The notes beneath the pieces were generated by a model, which saw nothing but the letters and a program-made list of their open reading frames with translations, was not told where the DNA came from and ran no database searches. A program made the translations under genes and the position numbers. From contig NZ_JOAG01000048.1 of the NCBI RefSeq assembly GCF_000725485.1, positions 68,994 through 132,993 on the forward strand: DNA of 64,000 nucleotides, given 5' to 3'. Below are positions 16,533 to 25,204 of the stretch, piece by piece. The stretch's first letter is position 1. The number at the start of each line of letters is the position of its first letter. The DNA is from Nonomuraea candida (GTDB taxonomy: Bacteria; Actinomycetota; Actinomycetes; Streptosporangiales; Streptosporangiaceae).

Positions 16533-17750
16533 ATGAACGGATGGCGGCGGGCGCTGCTCGCGACGGTGTGCGGTGTGGCTGTGTCGGGCGTGTATGCCGC
16601 GCAGCCGGTCCTGGAGCCGATGGGACGCGCTCTCGGCGTGCCGCCGGACCTCGCCGGGTGGATCGTCGCGACCGGCCAGATCGGCTACCTGGCCGGGCTG
16701 GTGCTGCTGGTGCCGCTCGGCGACGTGGCCGACAGGCGCCGGCTCATCGCCGTGCACCTGGCGCTCGTCGCGGCGGGCGCGACCCTGACGGCCGCGGCGC
16801 CGGCCGCCTGGGCGGCGTTCGCGGGGCTCGCGGTGGCCGGGGTGTTCGCGGTCGTGGTGCAGACCACGGTGGCCTACGCCGCGTCGATCTCCCCGCCCGC
16901 CGCACGCGGGCGCACCATCGGCGTCGTGACCTCGGGCGTCGTGGCCGGCATCCTGGGCGGGCGGGTCGTCGCCGGCACGCTCGCCGAGGTGTGGGGCTGG
17001 CGGAGCGTCTACGCCGTGCTCGCGGTGTCGTCGCTCGGGCTCATGGCCCTCGTCCTCGCCGCATTGCCGGCGGACGAGCGCCCCGGCCGCCCCCTGGGGT
17101 ACGCGCGGGCCGTCGGTTCACTGCGCGGGCTGTTCGGGCAGCGCCTGTTCCTGACCCGCGGGCTCATCGCGTTCTTCCTGTTCGCCTCGTTCGGGACGCT
17201 GTGGAGCGGCCTGTCCCTGCCGCTGTCGGGCGCGCCGTGGCGGCTGGGCGAGAGCCAGATCGGGCTGCTCGGCCTCGCCGGGCTGGCCGGCGCGCTCGGC
17301 GCGGCACGCGCGGGACGGTGGGCGGACGCGGGACGGGCGACCCCGGTCACCGGTCTCGCGCTCGCCCTGCTCGTCCTGGCGTGGGCGGCGATCGCGCAGC
17401 TGCCGTGGTCGCTGTGGCTGCTGGTCGCGGGGATCGTGCTGCTCGACCTCGCGGTCCAGGTCGTGCACGTGAGCAGCCAGCACCTGCTCACCACCGCGCA
17501 TCCCGAGCGCGCCGCCGGCGTCATCGGCGGCTACATGGTCTTCTACTCGCTGGGCTCCGCCCTCGGCGCGGCGACGTCCAGCGCCGCCTTCGCCGCGCAC
17601 GGCTGGACGGGCGCCAGCCTGCTGGGGGCCGGGTTCGCGGCCTGCGCGCTGGCGGTCTGGGTGGCCGGCGGGCGCCTGCCCGCCGGCGGCGCGAACCTCC
17701 GGCCCGAAAGCCCCCGGGCGCGGTCGCGCCGGGGGCTCCCCCTCACGTGA
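16533..17750 (+). CDS. MFS efflux transporter
   Basis: 405 residues with about 12 membrane segments. The loop motif PLGDVADRRRLI follows segment 2 and resembles drug and sugar efflux members of the family (AraJ/YbcL-like). The ATG at 16533 gives MNGWRRALLATVCGVAVSGVYAAQPVL, a hydrophobic first segment; the longer upstream open frame is only the antisense of the HxlR gene. It is controlled in all likelihood by the divergent HxlR product. A truncated flavin monooxygenase gene follows 41 bp downstream, hinting that efflux and oxidation of the same toxic compound were once paired. Confidence 0.88.
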   Translation: MNGWRRALLATVCGVAVSGVYAAQPVLEPMGRALGVPPDLAGWIVATGQIGYLAGLVLLVPLGDVADRRRLIAVHLALVAAGATLTAAAPAAWAAFAGLAVAGVFAVVVQTTVAYAASISPPAARGRTIGVVTSGVVAGILGGRVVAGTLAEVWGWRSVYAVLAVSSLGLMALVLAALPADERPGRPLGYARAVGSLRGLFGQRLFLTRGLIAFFLFASFGTLWSGLSLPLSGAPWRLGESQIGLLGLAGLAGALGAARAGRWADAGRATPVTGLALALLVLAWAAIAQLPWSLWLLVAGIVLLDLAVQVVHVSSQHLLTTAHPERAAGVIGGYMVFYSLGSALGAATSSAAFAAHGWTGASLLGAGFAACALAVWVAGGRLPAGGANLRPESPRARSRRGLPLT

Positions 17751-17791
17751 GCGCGCTCCAGCCGTGTTCCAGGAGGTCGAAGGCCCGGCTG

Positions 17792-18718
17792 ATGGCCGTG
17801 CGGGGATGCCCCGAGGGGCAGGAGATGCGCCAGCTCGACCCGCCCGGCGCCACCCTCTTCCACCACGTCCCCGAGCAGGACGAGCGGTTCAAGCCGGAGA
17901 TCGACCGCGCCCGGCTGCGCGACCTGCTGCTCGCCTCGCTGCGGCCCGGCACCGTGCGCTGGGGTCACACCCTGCGGGCCGTCGGCGGCAGCGCGGCGGG
18001 CCCCCGGCTGCTGCACTTCGCGAACGGCGCCACCGTCGAGGCCGACCTGATCATCGGCGCGGACGGCGCCTGGTCCAAGGTCCGCCGCGCCGTCTCCCCG
18101 GCCACCCCCCGCTACACCGGCGTGAGCTTCCTGGAGGCCTGGTTCCACGACGTCGAGACCCGCCACCCCGGCATCGCCGAGCTGGTCGGCCAGGGCAGCG
18201 CCGCCGCGGCCGACGGCGACCGCGGCCTGTTCGCCCAGCGCAACGGCGGCGACCACATCCGCGTCTACCTCATCCAGCGCGTCCCCGCCGACTGGATCAC
18301 CGCGGCCGGTCTCACCCCGCAGGACACCGGCGGCATCCGCGCCCTCCTCCTGGAGCGCTACCGCGACTGGTCGCCCCGCCTGCGCCGGCTGGTCACCGAC
18401 AACGACGGCCCCTACGTCGACCGCCCGATCTTCGCCCTGCCCGTCCCGCACGAGTGGGCGCACGACCCCACGGTGACCCTGCTCGGCGACGCCGCCCACC
18501 TCATGCCCCCGCTCGGCGTCGGCGTCAACCTCGCCCTGCTGGACGCGTGTGAGCTGGCCCCGGCCCTCGCCCGCCACGACACCCCCGGCGAAGCGGTCCG
18601 CGCCTACGAGCGGGCCATGCTGCCCCGCTCCACGAAGATGGCCCGCCTCCTCGACGGCGCCGCCGAGGGGCTGATCTCCACCGAGCTGCCCGACTTCGCC
18701 ACCACCGGCGACCGCTGA
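17792..18718 (+). pseudogene. N-terminally truncated FAD-dependent monooxygenase
   Basis: The frame shows about 300 residues of a class A flavin monooxygenase: LRDLLLASLRPGTVRWGHTLRAV, LIIGADGAWSKVRRAV (DG motif) and VTLLGDAAHLMPPLGVGVN (GD motif). It aligns with the intact paralogue at 10656-11741 only from about residue 70 of that protein; the first 70 residues, with the GxGxxG FAD-binding site, are missing. The nearest ATG (17792) lies too far from AGGAGG (17771) for normal initiation. Without the ADP-binding fold it should not hold FAD, so I call it a 5'-truncated pseudogene. It is downstream of the MFS gene on the same strand. Confidence 0.75.
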
Positions 18719-18754
18719 CGCTCCGCGCGCCCGGCGTGGGGGAGCCGGCCGCGC

Positions 18755-20173
18755 TCACCCCGAGGTCAGCAGCGAGGTGTAGGCGGCCGAGTGCTGCTGG
18801 CCGGACATGAAGGAGACGAACTGCCGGACGAAGTCGGCGCGGGTGTAGCCGTCGCCGCTGCCGGCCAGGTCGCGGTGGAAGGTGGTGCGGAACAGGTCGC
18901 GGTATTCCGTGGCGTCGATCTTCCCGTCGTCGTCGGTGTCGGTGACGTCGAACAGCACGTCGGCGATCCTGATGAGCCCGGTGCCGGGCAGGCGGGCGGC
19001 CCCGGCGGCGTATTCGGCGCGGGTGACGCGCCCGTCGCCGTCGCCGTCGAGCGCGGCCTGCAGCTCCCGCCACCAGGTGGCGTACGCCTGGAACAGCCGA
19101 TCCTCCTCCTGCTCGCCCAGGTCGAGCCGGGTGGCGATCTCCCGGGCCATGGCGGCCAGATCGGGCCAGCGCAGGCAGCCGTCGCCGGTCTGGTCGAGGA
19201 CCTCGGCGAAGAACCGGTCGGCCGACCGGGTCACCTGGTCGTCATCGCCCGCGGGGGTGAGGAGGCGGGCCAGCGCCGCGGCCTTGCCGGCCCGCCGGCG
19301 TACGGCCTCCCACGGGTCCGCGCCCCCGGGGGAAGGGTCCAGCAGGCCCATGACGAACTCCACCCGTGTCCAGCTCTCCGGCAGGTAGCGGGTGGCGAGG
19401 GCGGCGCCCAGGTAGGTGGTCTGCATGAGCGTCCGGGCGCCCGGCAGGTCGGGCAGGGCGACGCGCCGGCTGAAGGCCTCGGGCAGCGAGGCGATGGTGA
19501 TCGCGGCGGCGACCGGGCCCGCCACGGCCCGGCCCGCGGTCCACAGCGCGGGATGGGCGCGCAGCACCGGGGGCGCGGGCACGTTGGCGAAGAGCCGGTA
19601 GAGGATGACGCCCACCGCCTCGTTGTTCTCCAGGCGGTGCTCGACGACGTCGTCGTAGTAGGCCCAGAACTGCGGCAGCGTCTCGGGGAGGCGGTCACTG
19701 CTGCCGTCGATCAGGGCCAGGAGGGTGCGGTGCTCGTCGTAGAGCCGCCGCATCGCCTCGGCGTCGAGCGCGTCGCCGCTCAGCCGGCACATCGTCACCG
19801 TCGACTCGAACAGCGTCGCCACCACCCAGGCGCGCGCCTCGGGGTCTGTCGCGTCGTAGGGCCGGCCCTGGGCGTCGACGCCGGACATGTGGGCGTGCAG
19901 CCGGTTGAGCCGGGCGGCCTCGCGGTCGCGGACGCGCGGGTCGGGGTCGAGCAGCCGCCGCGAGCTCATCGTGGTGTTGCGCAGGCGCCGCCACGGGTGC
20001 GTCAGGAACGTGGAGTTCTCCATCAGCGCCGCGCCGATCTGCGGGTGGGCGGCCTCCAGCAGGGTGGCCCGGGCCACCGCGAGACCCCAGCGCGCCTCGT
20101 TGACCAGGCGGCGCAGGAGGGAGCCGGGCCCGAAGACGTCGACGTCGGCCGGCGGGGTGGTGGTCTGGCTCAT
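18755..20173 (-). CDS. MpaB/DUF2236 oxygenase fused to C-terminal EF-hands
   Basis: 472 residues. Residues 10-300 are the DUF2236 (MpaB / rubber-oxygenase superfamily) fold, seen in HPQIGAALMENSTFLTHPWRRL, HAHMSGVDAQG and LFESTVTMCRLSG; members are haem enzymes that cleave prenyl chains or act on related substrates. Residues 320-472 form a calerythrin-like calcium module: loops DQTGDGCLRWPD (327), DGDGDGRVTRAE (376) and DTDDDGKIDATE (412) are canonical or near-canonical and a fourth near 437 is degenerate. The ATG overlaps the stop of the upstream cis-prenyltransferase gene by four bases, so the two are made together. The physical link of prenyl synthesis with a prenyl-cleaving type oxygenase is suggestive. 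Confidence 0.85.
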   Translation of the reverse strand: MSQTTTPPADVDVFGPGSLLRRLVNEARWGLAVARATLLEAAHPQIGAALMENSTFLTHPWRRLRNTTMSSRRLLDPDPRVRDREAARLNRLHAHMSGVDAQGRPYDATDPEARAWVVATLFESTVTMCRLSGDALDAEAMRRLYDEHRTLLALIDGSSDRLPETLPQFWAYYDDVVEHRLENNEAVGVILYRLFANVPAPPVLRAHPALWTAGRAVAGPVAAAITIASLPEAFSRRVALPDLPGARTLMQTTYLGAALATRYLPESWTRVEFVMGLLDPSPGGADPWEAVRRRAGKAAALARLLTPAGDDDQVTRSADRFFAEVLDQTGDGCLRWPDLAAMAREIATRLDLGEQEEDRLFQAYATWWRELQAALDGDGDGRVTRAEYAAGAARLPGTGLIRIADVLFDVTDTDDDGKIDATEYRDLFRTTFHRDLAGSGDGYTRADFVRQFVSFMSGQQHSAAYTSLLTSG

Positions 20174-20895
20174 CGGAGACCTTCTCCTGTCATGGTCGTG
20201 GGGCGGCGCACGTCGCCGAACCGGCGCTGGCGCCGCAGGTAGGTGTCGAGGCATTCCCAGAAGTGGGTCGCGCGGAAGTCGGGCCAGAGCACCTCGGGGA
20301 AGACCCACTCGGCGTAGGCCACCTGCCAGAGCATGAAGTTGGAGATGCGCTGCTCGCCGGAGGTGCGGATGACCAGGTCCACGTCTGGGGTGTCGGGGCA
20401 GGGCAGGTGCGCGGCGAAGCTGGCCTCGGTGACCTGCTCGGCCGGCGTCGCCGACCGGATCAGCGAGCGCGCGGCCTCCACGATGTCGCGGCGGCCGCCG
20501 TGGTCGAAGGCGACGGTCAGCGTCATGCGCCTGTTGTCGCGGGTCAGCGTCATCAGGTCGGTGATGTCCTGGACCAGCGGCGCCGGGATGCGCGGATCGG
20601 TCATGCCGAGGAACCGGCAGCGGATGCCCCGCGCGTGCAGCACCGGCGCGTGTTTGCGGATGGCCCGGCGGACGAGCCGCATGAGGATGTCGACCTCGGC
20701 GGAGGGGCGTCGCCAGTTCTCGGTGGAGAACGCGTACAGGCTCAGCCAGGCCACGCCGGCCGAGCGCGCCGCCTCGATGACGTCCATCACCGCGGCCTCG
20801 GCGGCCTCGTGGCCCGCCGTGCGCGGCAGCGAGCGCTGCGCGGCCCAGCGGCCGTTCCCGTCCATCACACACGCCACGTGACGCGGCACGACCAT
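20170..20895 (-). CDS. uppS: Isoprenyl transferase (cis-prenyltransferase, UppS family)
   Basis: 241 residues, family-standard length. It carries the catalytic aspartate D12 in HVACVMDGNGRWAAQR, the LSLYAFSTENWRRP motif (51-64) and the pyrophosphate-binding segment RTSGEQRISNFMLW (177-190), all diagnostic of cis-prenyl diphosphate synthases that add isopentenyl units in Z configuration. The family's usual NYGGR stretch reads DHGGR here. ATG 20895 is preceded by GGGGTG; a GTG two codons upstream is possible. It is followed with a 4-bp overlap by the MpaB-EF-hand gene. A housekeeping uppS normally sits with recO or era; this context suggests a specialised second copy making a prenyl substrate for its partner (inference). 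Confidence 0.9.
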   Translation of the reverse strand: MVVPRHVACVMDGNGRWAAQRSLPRTAGHEAAEAAVMDVIEAARSAGVAWLSLYAFSTENWRRPSAEVDILMRLVRRAIRKHAPVLHARGIRCRFLGMTDPRIPAPLVQDITDLMTLTRDNRRMTLTVAFDHGGRRDIVEAARSLIRSATPAEQVTEASFAAHLPCPDTPDVDLVIRTSGEQRISNFMLWQVAYAEWVFPEVLWPDFRATHFWECLDTYLRRQRRFGDVRRPTTMTGEGLR

Positions 20896-21003
20896 GACCA
20901 CCCCAATAGCCGAACGTTACTGCGACGATACTCTATGTGCTCGCCGTTCGGGACGTTCAGGCATGGCCGGGCCCCGCCGCCCGCGCCTTCACGCGCCCCG
21001 CCG

Positions 21004-21360
21004 TCAGGCCGCCGAGGCCAGCGCCAGGCACATCAGGAACGGCGCGGGGATGAGCACGGCGGAGCCGAGCCAGGCCGCCCGCCGCCGGCCGTGCCAGCGC
21101 GGGAGGGCGACGTCGATCACGATCACCTGCGTCAACGAGAGCAGGCCCGTCACCACCAGCAGCACGGTGAGCACGAACCCGTTGTCGAGGGTCTCGTAGT
21201 CGCAGTTGGCGGACTCGGGCAGGCCGCAGTCCATCGGCAGGTACTCGGTCAGCAGCCACCACGCCAGAGAGAGCGGCACGACGGCGGGCACGCCGAGAGC
21301 GAGGTTCGCCAGCGCGGGCTCCCAGAGGGCGTCCCGCGCCCGCCCCTTCTGCGCCTGCAT
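21004..21360 (-). CDS. Small integral membrane protein of unknown function
   Basis: 118 residues with three predicted membrane segments (ANLALGVPAVVPLSLAWWL, FVLTVLLVVTGLLSLTQVIVI and AAWLGSAVLIPAPFLMCLAL) separated by a loop with two cysteines (CGLPESANCDYE), possibly an extracytoplasmic disulfide. ATG 21360 lies nine bases from GTGAG; a GTG two codons upstream is an alternative. No family recognised and no clear operon partner: the uppS gene begins 108 bp downstream on the same strand. Confidence 0.6.
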   Translation of the reverse strand: MQAQKGRARDALWEPALANLALGVPAVVPLSLAWWLLTEYLPMDCGLPESANCDYETLDNGFVLTVLLVVTGLLSLTQVIVIDVALPRWHGRRRAAWLGSAVLIPAPFLMCLALASAA

Positions 21361-21465
21361 GGTCACGCTCTCACCCCGCCCCCTGATCGGTGCTCAACCC
21401 TCCCATGAACGGCGCCCGGGTCCTGACGGCGGCCCGCCGCGCCGGGAGGGAGGCGGGCGGCGGGC

Positions 21466-22140
21466 TCACCGATCCCCGGGGCTGCCCGCCGTGATGTCGA
21501 CGAACCACACGCCGTCCCTGAGGACCTTCTCCCCGAGCGTGACGGGCAGGGGACGCCGGAAGATCGGCCCGTCGACGACGACGGTGTGGTATTCGCCCTT
21601 CTCGCCGGCCAGGTCCACGCCCGCCTCGCCGAAGTGGCGGATCATGTCGCGGTCGATGACCTGGCCCAGCAGGTCCGGCGACAGCAGCGGCTCCCTGACG
21701 GCGACCAGGACCGCCTGGAACCCCTCCGCCACCAGCTCCGCCATCAGCCCCGCCCGCTCACGCCCCCACAGCGGCAGCTCGGCCGCCGCCCCCGCGCGGG
21801 CGCAGGTGGAGACCACCCATTCCCGATGGGATTCGATATCCATATCGCCGAAAACGCCAATATGAAGACCTTCCTGGACGGCGCCCGAAACCGTCTTCTG
21901 GAACGTGTCCTCGTAATCGGCCCAGGTGGCCGCGGCGAAACGGACGGGAATGCCGAGAGCCTGCGCCTGGGCCGTCAGCAAGTCACGGCTGAGACCGTGG
22001 GAACGCGACCGTTCTCCCGTCTCGGTCATCATCGTGATGAGCAGTTCGGGAATCCCGCCGTCCCGCACCGCGTGGTGCAAGGCGATCGCGGAGTCCTTGC
22101 CACCGCTCCAGGACGTGAAGAAACGGTCTCCTGTTTCCAT
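21466..22140 (-). CDS. Dph6-related ATP pyrophosphatase
   Basis: 224 residues. The N-terminus has the PP-loop FFTSWSGGKDSAIALHHAV and the C-terminal half has the family signature EKGEYHTVVVDGPIF. This matches the Dph6/diphthine-ammonia ligase group of adenine nucleotide alpha hydrolases, which activate a carboxylate or carbonyl with ATP. Bacteria lack diphthamide, so the bacterial substrate is unknown. It is divergent from a Tat-exported protein gene with only 52 bp between start codons. Confidence 0.85.
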   Translation of the reverse strand: METGDRFFTSWSGGKDSAIALHHAVRDGGIPELLITMMTETGERSRSHGLSRDLLTAQAQALGIPVRFAAATWADYEDTFQKTVSGAVQEGLHIGVFGDMDIESHREWVVSTCARAGAAAELPLWGRERAGLMAELVAEGFQAVLVAVREPLLSPDLLGQVIDRDMIRHFGEAGVDLAGEKGEYHTVVVDGPIFRRPLPVTLGEKVLRDGVWFVDITAGSPGDR

Positions 22141-22157
22141 ATGGGCCAGTGTATTTC

Positions 22158-22192
22158 TTGTGCCCGATCATCGGCGGTGCGATAGTGACGAG
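22158..22192 (+). promoter_or_regulatory. Probable promoter of a leaderless transcript
   Basis: TTGTGC (22158-22163), a 17-bp spacer and GATAGT (22181-22186) precede the GTG at 22193. The GTG lies seven bases after the -10 and has no ribosome site, so the transcription start probably coincides with the start codon. Confidence 0.4.
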
Positions 22193-23455
22193 GTGTCCAG
22201 CGAGCCTTTGGCGCCACGCCCGGGCCATCCGGTAGGGCGGCGGCTGGTGTTACGGGGCGGCCTCCTTTCGGCGGCGGCCCTGGCGGGCATCACCGTGCCG
22301 GCCCCGGCGCCGGCGGTGTCCGCGACGACGGGGGAAGGACGGCGGACGATGGCGGCTGATCGAGGCGTTCCCGCGGTCGTGCGCTCGCGGCAGGAGCTCA
22401 TCGAGCGCGGCGTCGCCTTCCCGGCGCCGGCCAGGGCGGCCACGGCGCTGCCGATCACCTCCAACGGCACCACCTACGAGATGGCCCAGCAGCTCACCTG
22501 GCTCGACCAGGAGCACTTCGTGGTCGGCCGCTGGGACGGCTCGATGAGCGTGTTCAGGTTCACCGACTCCAGCGTCACGGGCCCGGTCATCAGCGAGGCG
22601 GTCACCAGCCCGGCCTTCCAGGGGGTGCGGATGCTCGCCGCGCTGCCCGGCCGGGCGTTCGCCAGCTCCAACGACGACCGGTCGATCGCGCTGTGGGCCG
22701 CGGGGCCGGGCGGCTGGCCCGACCTGCGCGCGGCCGGCACCCATGGCTACGACCCCGCCCTGGGCGTCGCCACCGGGGCGATCGGCACCGGGCAGAGCCT
22801 GGTCGTCGGCCACACCACGGGACACGTCTCGATCTGGAAATACGCGCAGCAGGAGCGGCGGCTGCGCTTCCTGCGCGCCGTCGACGTGCGCAACCCCAGC
22901 CCGGTCAACCCCTGGGGCCTGCACGACATCCACGCCATCCGCGTCGTGTCCGAATCGTCCGGCAGGTCCTGCGTGGTGGCGGGGTCGGAGGACGGATACC
23001 TGTCGGTCGTCGAGGTGCCGTCCGGGGCGATCCTCTCCCAGACGGTGTTCAACCCGCAGGCCCAGCGCGGCATCAACAGCCTGTCCGTCAGCGGCGACAA
23101 GCTGCTCGTGGCCAACTGCTCCGTCGGCCCGCAGGACCACAACCTCTGGTACTACTCGATCGACCCCGGCACCTGGCAGATCACCCTGCTCGACCAGGCC
23201 AACCTCATCGTCGACACCCAGCGGCCGCAGGCGTTCAACTTCGCCACGACCTGGGGCGCCTACTCCGGGGGGCCGTGCTGGTTCGCCTCCACCGAGGAGG
23301 GCGCGCTCTGGATGGGCACCGCCGGCGCCGGCCTCAGCACCCTCGGCTACCAGGCGGTCACCAGCCCGCTCGGCTCGACCCTGGGCTACGCCTCCGGCCC
23401 TGGCCGGCTCGTGATGGTCGCCTACGACCTGTACGAGTACACCACCGGCGCCTGA
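22193..23455 (+). CDS. Tat-exported beta-propeller-like protein of unknown function
   Basis: 420 residues. The start VSSEPLAPRPGHPVGRRLVLRG gives a twin-arginine signal (RRLVL) with a hydrophobic stretch ending near AVSA. The mature part has recurring WD40/quinoprotein-like blades: LTWLDQEHFVVGRWDGSMSVF, ASSNDDRSIALWAAG, LVVGHTTGHVSIWKY, VVAGSEDGYLSVVEV and GALWMGTAGAGLSTLG. Tat export suggests folding or cofactor loading before export. No catalytic residues are apparent. It is divergent from the Dph6-type gene and convergent with a small secreted protein gene. An extracellular scaffold or lectin is conceivable but not supported. Confidence 0.7.
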   Translation: MSSEPLAPRPGHPVGRRLVLRGGLLSAAALAGITVPAPAPAVSATTGEGRRTMAADRGVPAVVRSRQELIERGVAFPAPARAATALPITSNGTTYEMAQQLTWLDQEHFVVGRWDGSMSVFRFTDSSVTGPVISEAVTSPAFQGVRMLAALPGRAFASSNDDRSIALWAAGPGGWPDLRAAGTHGYDPALGVATGAIGTGQSLVVGHTTGHVSIWKYAQQERRLRFLRAVDVRNPSPVNPWGLHDIHAIRVVSESSGRSCVVAGSEDGYLSVVEVPSGAILSQTVFNPQAQRGINSLSVSGDKLLVANCSVGPQDHNLWYYSIDPGTWQITLLDQANLIVDTQRPQAFNFATTWGAYSGGPCWFASTEEGALWMGTAGAGLSTLGYQAVTSPLGSTLGYASGPGRLVMVAYDLYEYTTGA

Positions 23456-23525
23456 GAGGACACCTCCGCGAGCGGCTGCCGGGAGGTGCCGGCCGCGGCG
23501 CTGGCCCGGGCTCCGGCGTCTCGGC

Positions 23526-23978
23526 TCAGCCGACCCAGGGGGAGACGAAGCCGATGGTCTCGAACGGCCCCACGGTGAACGAGCCCTCCGCGCGGTCGAG
23601 CTCGAAGGGGTCGTTGTCGGCGACGATCCGCGTGGCGACGGTCCCGGTCCGCTGCTGCCGGATGATGATGTCGTACGCCGCTCTGTATCCGCCCAGCGGA
23701 TCCAGAGCGGCGGTCACCGGGGAGATGACCTGGATGGCGCGCGAGCCGTTGTGGATCTCCGTCACCGCCTGCTTCCAGTTCGCGCCCGCGCCCCGGATGC
23801 AGATCCGCCCCATGAGGCCCGGGGCGGACCTGCTGGAGGCCCACGATCCGCAGGTCGGGTCGGCGGCCGCGGCCGGACGGGGGATGATCACACCCGGCGC
23901 GAGCGCCGCCGCGAGCAGGGCGGCGGACAGGAGGATCGCTGACCTTCTGGGCCTTGACGCGAAGATTCGGGGGGCCAT
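23526..23978 (-). CDS. Small secreted protein of unknown function
   Basis: 150 residues with a Sec signal peptide (MAPRIFASRPRRSAILLSAA, hydrophobic, cleaved near AAA-DPTCGSW). The mature domain has two cysteines (C in DPTCGSW and GRICIRG) that could form a disulfide, then a beta-rich stretch (AIQVISPVTAALDPLGGYRAAYDIII). GGAAGGACG precedes the ATG. No family recognised. Confidence 0.65.
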   Translation of the reverse strand: MAPRIFASRPRRSAILLSAALLAAALAPGVIIPRPAAAADPTCGSWASSRSAPGLMGRICIRGAGANWKQAVTEIHNGSRAIQVISPVTAALDPLGGYRAAYDIIIRQQRTGTVATRIVADNDPFELDRAEGSFTVGPFETIGFVSPWVG

Positions 23979-24259
23979 TCTTCGTCCTTCCGGAAGCCGG
24001 GGGTTCTCCAGGCGACATCCGCGGCCGTATCTCTTGGTGATTTAGCCAGCACATTCTGTTAGGAGGCGTCGGGGTCGCGCAATGCGGTGTTCCGCTGAGC
24101 GGACCGCAAGAACTGCTGTCGGAGAGCTCCGGGACGCGTTCCGCCCGCTGCGCTGACCCCCTGGCGCGAGGGCCGGCGTGGCGTCACCTCAGCCGGTACG
24201 CCGACGGCCGCACCCCCGTCTCGCGCTGACAAGGCGGCCGCCCGCCATCGGGTGCCCCG
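23979..24259. other. Intergenic region with a short hairpin, no gene seen
   Basis: 281 bp. It contains a hairpin around 24084-24107 with the perfect core TCCGCTGAGCGGA, and a short frame (24178-24228) ending HLSRYADGRTPVSR before a TGA that might be the tail of a lost gene. Neither is convincing as a feature with a role. Confidence 0.3.
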
Positions 24260-25117
24260 TCAGAGGTGCCCGCTCGTCCTGGCGTACTCGGCGCCGAGGA
24301 CGCTCAGCAGGGCCAGCGCCTCGGCCGAGCGGGAGCCCTGCGGCGCGCTGTAGAGCACGAGGTGCTGGTCGCGGTCCGCGAGCGCGAGCGCGTCGCAGTC
24401 GACGGTGATCTCCCCGACCACCGGGTGGCGGAACGTCTTCGTCAGCGTCGGCGCGGCCCGCACGTCGTGCCGCTCCCACAACCGGGCGAACTCGGGGCTG
24501 CCTTCGCGCAGTTCGTCGATCAGCCCGGTCACGGCCGGGTCCGACGGGTAGCGGGCGAGGGTGGCGCGCAGCTCCATGACGGCGTGGTGCCGGAACTCGG
24601 CGGCGTCGGAGAGCCCGTACGGCATCGCGTCGGCGTCGTCCGGGGTGAGGAAGGCGCGCCGGGCGAGGTTGCGGTCGCGCGGCGCGAGCTCGCCGAAGTC
24701 CTCCATGAGCGCGGCCGCCAGGTCGTTCCAGGCGAGCACCTCGAACGTGGCCGAGATCACGATGCCGGCCGTCTGCGGCAGCCGATCGAGGAGCGCCAGG
24801 ATGCTCGGCCGGACGTCGCGTCGATGCCGCCCGGTACGGCTCGGCGCGGTGCCCGCCAGCACGTGCAGGTGCTCGGACTCGGCGTCGGTGAGCCGCAGCG
24901 CGCCGGCGATCCCGGCGAGGACCTCGCCCGACGGACGCGGCGCCCGGCCCTGCTCCAGCCGGACGTAGTACTCCGTGGAGATGTGCGCGAGGACCGCCAC
25001 CTCCTCGCGGCGCAGCCCCGGGGTGCGGCGGCGCGGGCCCGAGGGCAGGCCGACGTCCTCCGGCCGGAGCCGTTCGCGGCGGCTGCGGAGAAACGCGCCG
25101 AGTTCCTGTTTGTCCAT
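24260..25117 (-). CDS. Helix-turn-helix (XRE/MmyB-type) transcriptional regulator
   Basis: 285 residues, the same family as the regulator at 822-1739. The N-terminus has LGAFLRSRRERLRPEDVGL, the diagnostic TPGLRREEVAVLAHIS and VRLEQGR; the C-terminal PAS-like MmyB domain begins near ILALLDRLPQTAGIVISATFEVLAWN. ATG 25117 has only a weak ribosome site. It is divergent from an SDR oxidoreductase gene 87 bp away; MmyB regulators and adjacent SDR genes are a recurrent actinobacterial pair, so it probably represses that gene. Confidence 0.88.
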   Translation of the reverse strand: MDKQELGAFLRSRRERLRPEDVGLPSGPRRRTPGLRREEVAVLAHISTEYYVRLEQGRAPRPSGEVLAGIAGALRLTDAESEHLHVLAGTAPSRTGRHRRDVRPSILALLDRLPQTAGIVISATFEVLAWNDLAAALMEDFGELAPRDRNLARRAFLTPDDADAMPYGLSDAAEFRHHAVMELRATLARYPSDPAVTGLIDELREGSPEFARLWERHDVRAAPTLTKTFRHPVVGEITVDCDALALADRDQHLVLYSAPQGSRSAEALALLSVLGAEYARTSGHL

Positions 25118-25204
25118 ACCGTCAGTGTGCACCCCGGGCGGCGCCACATCCTGGTACCGCTTGTGCCTGCATCCGGTCCGGGGGCTCGCCTGACACTGGT
25201 CGGC

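Noticed and set aside
17743..17952. Minus-strand frame ending AFDLLEHGWSALT
   Set aside because: The tail looks faintly protein-like, but the rest is antisense to the monooxygenase remnant and no family fits.
24178..24228. Short frame ending HLSRYADGRTPVSR
   Set aside because: Could be the last residues of a lost gene, but too short to identify and no upstream coding sequence.
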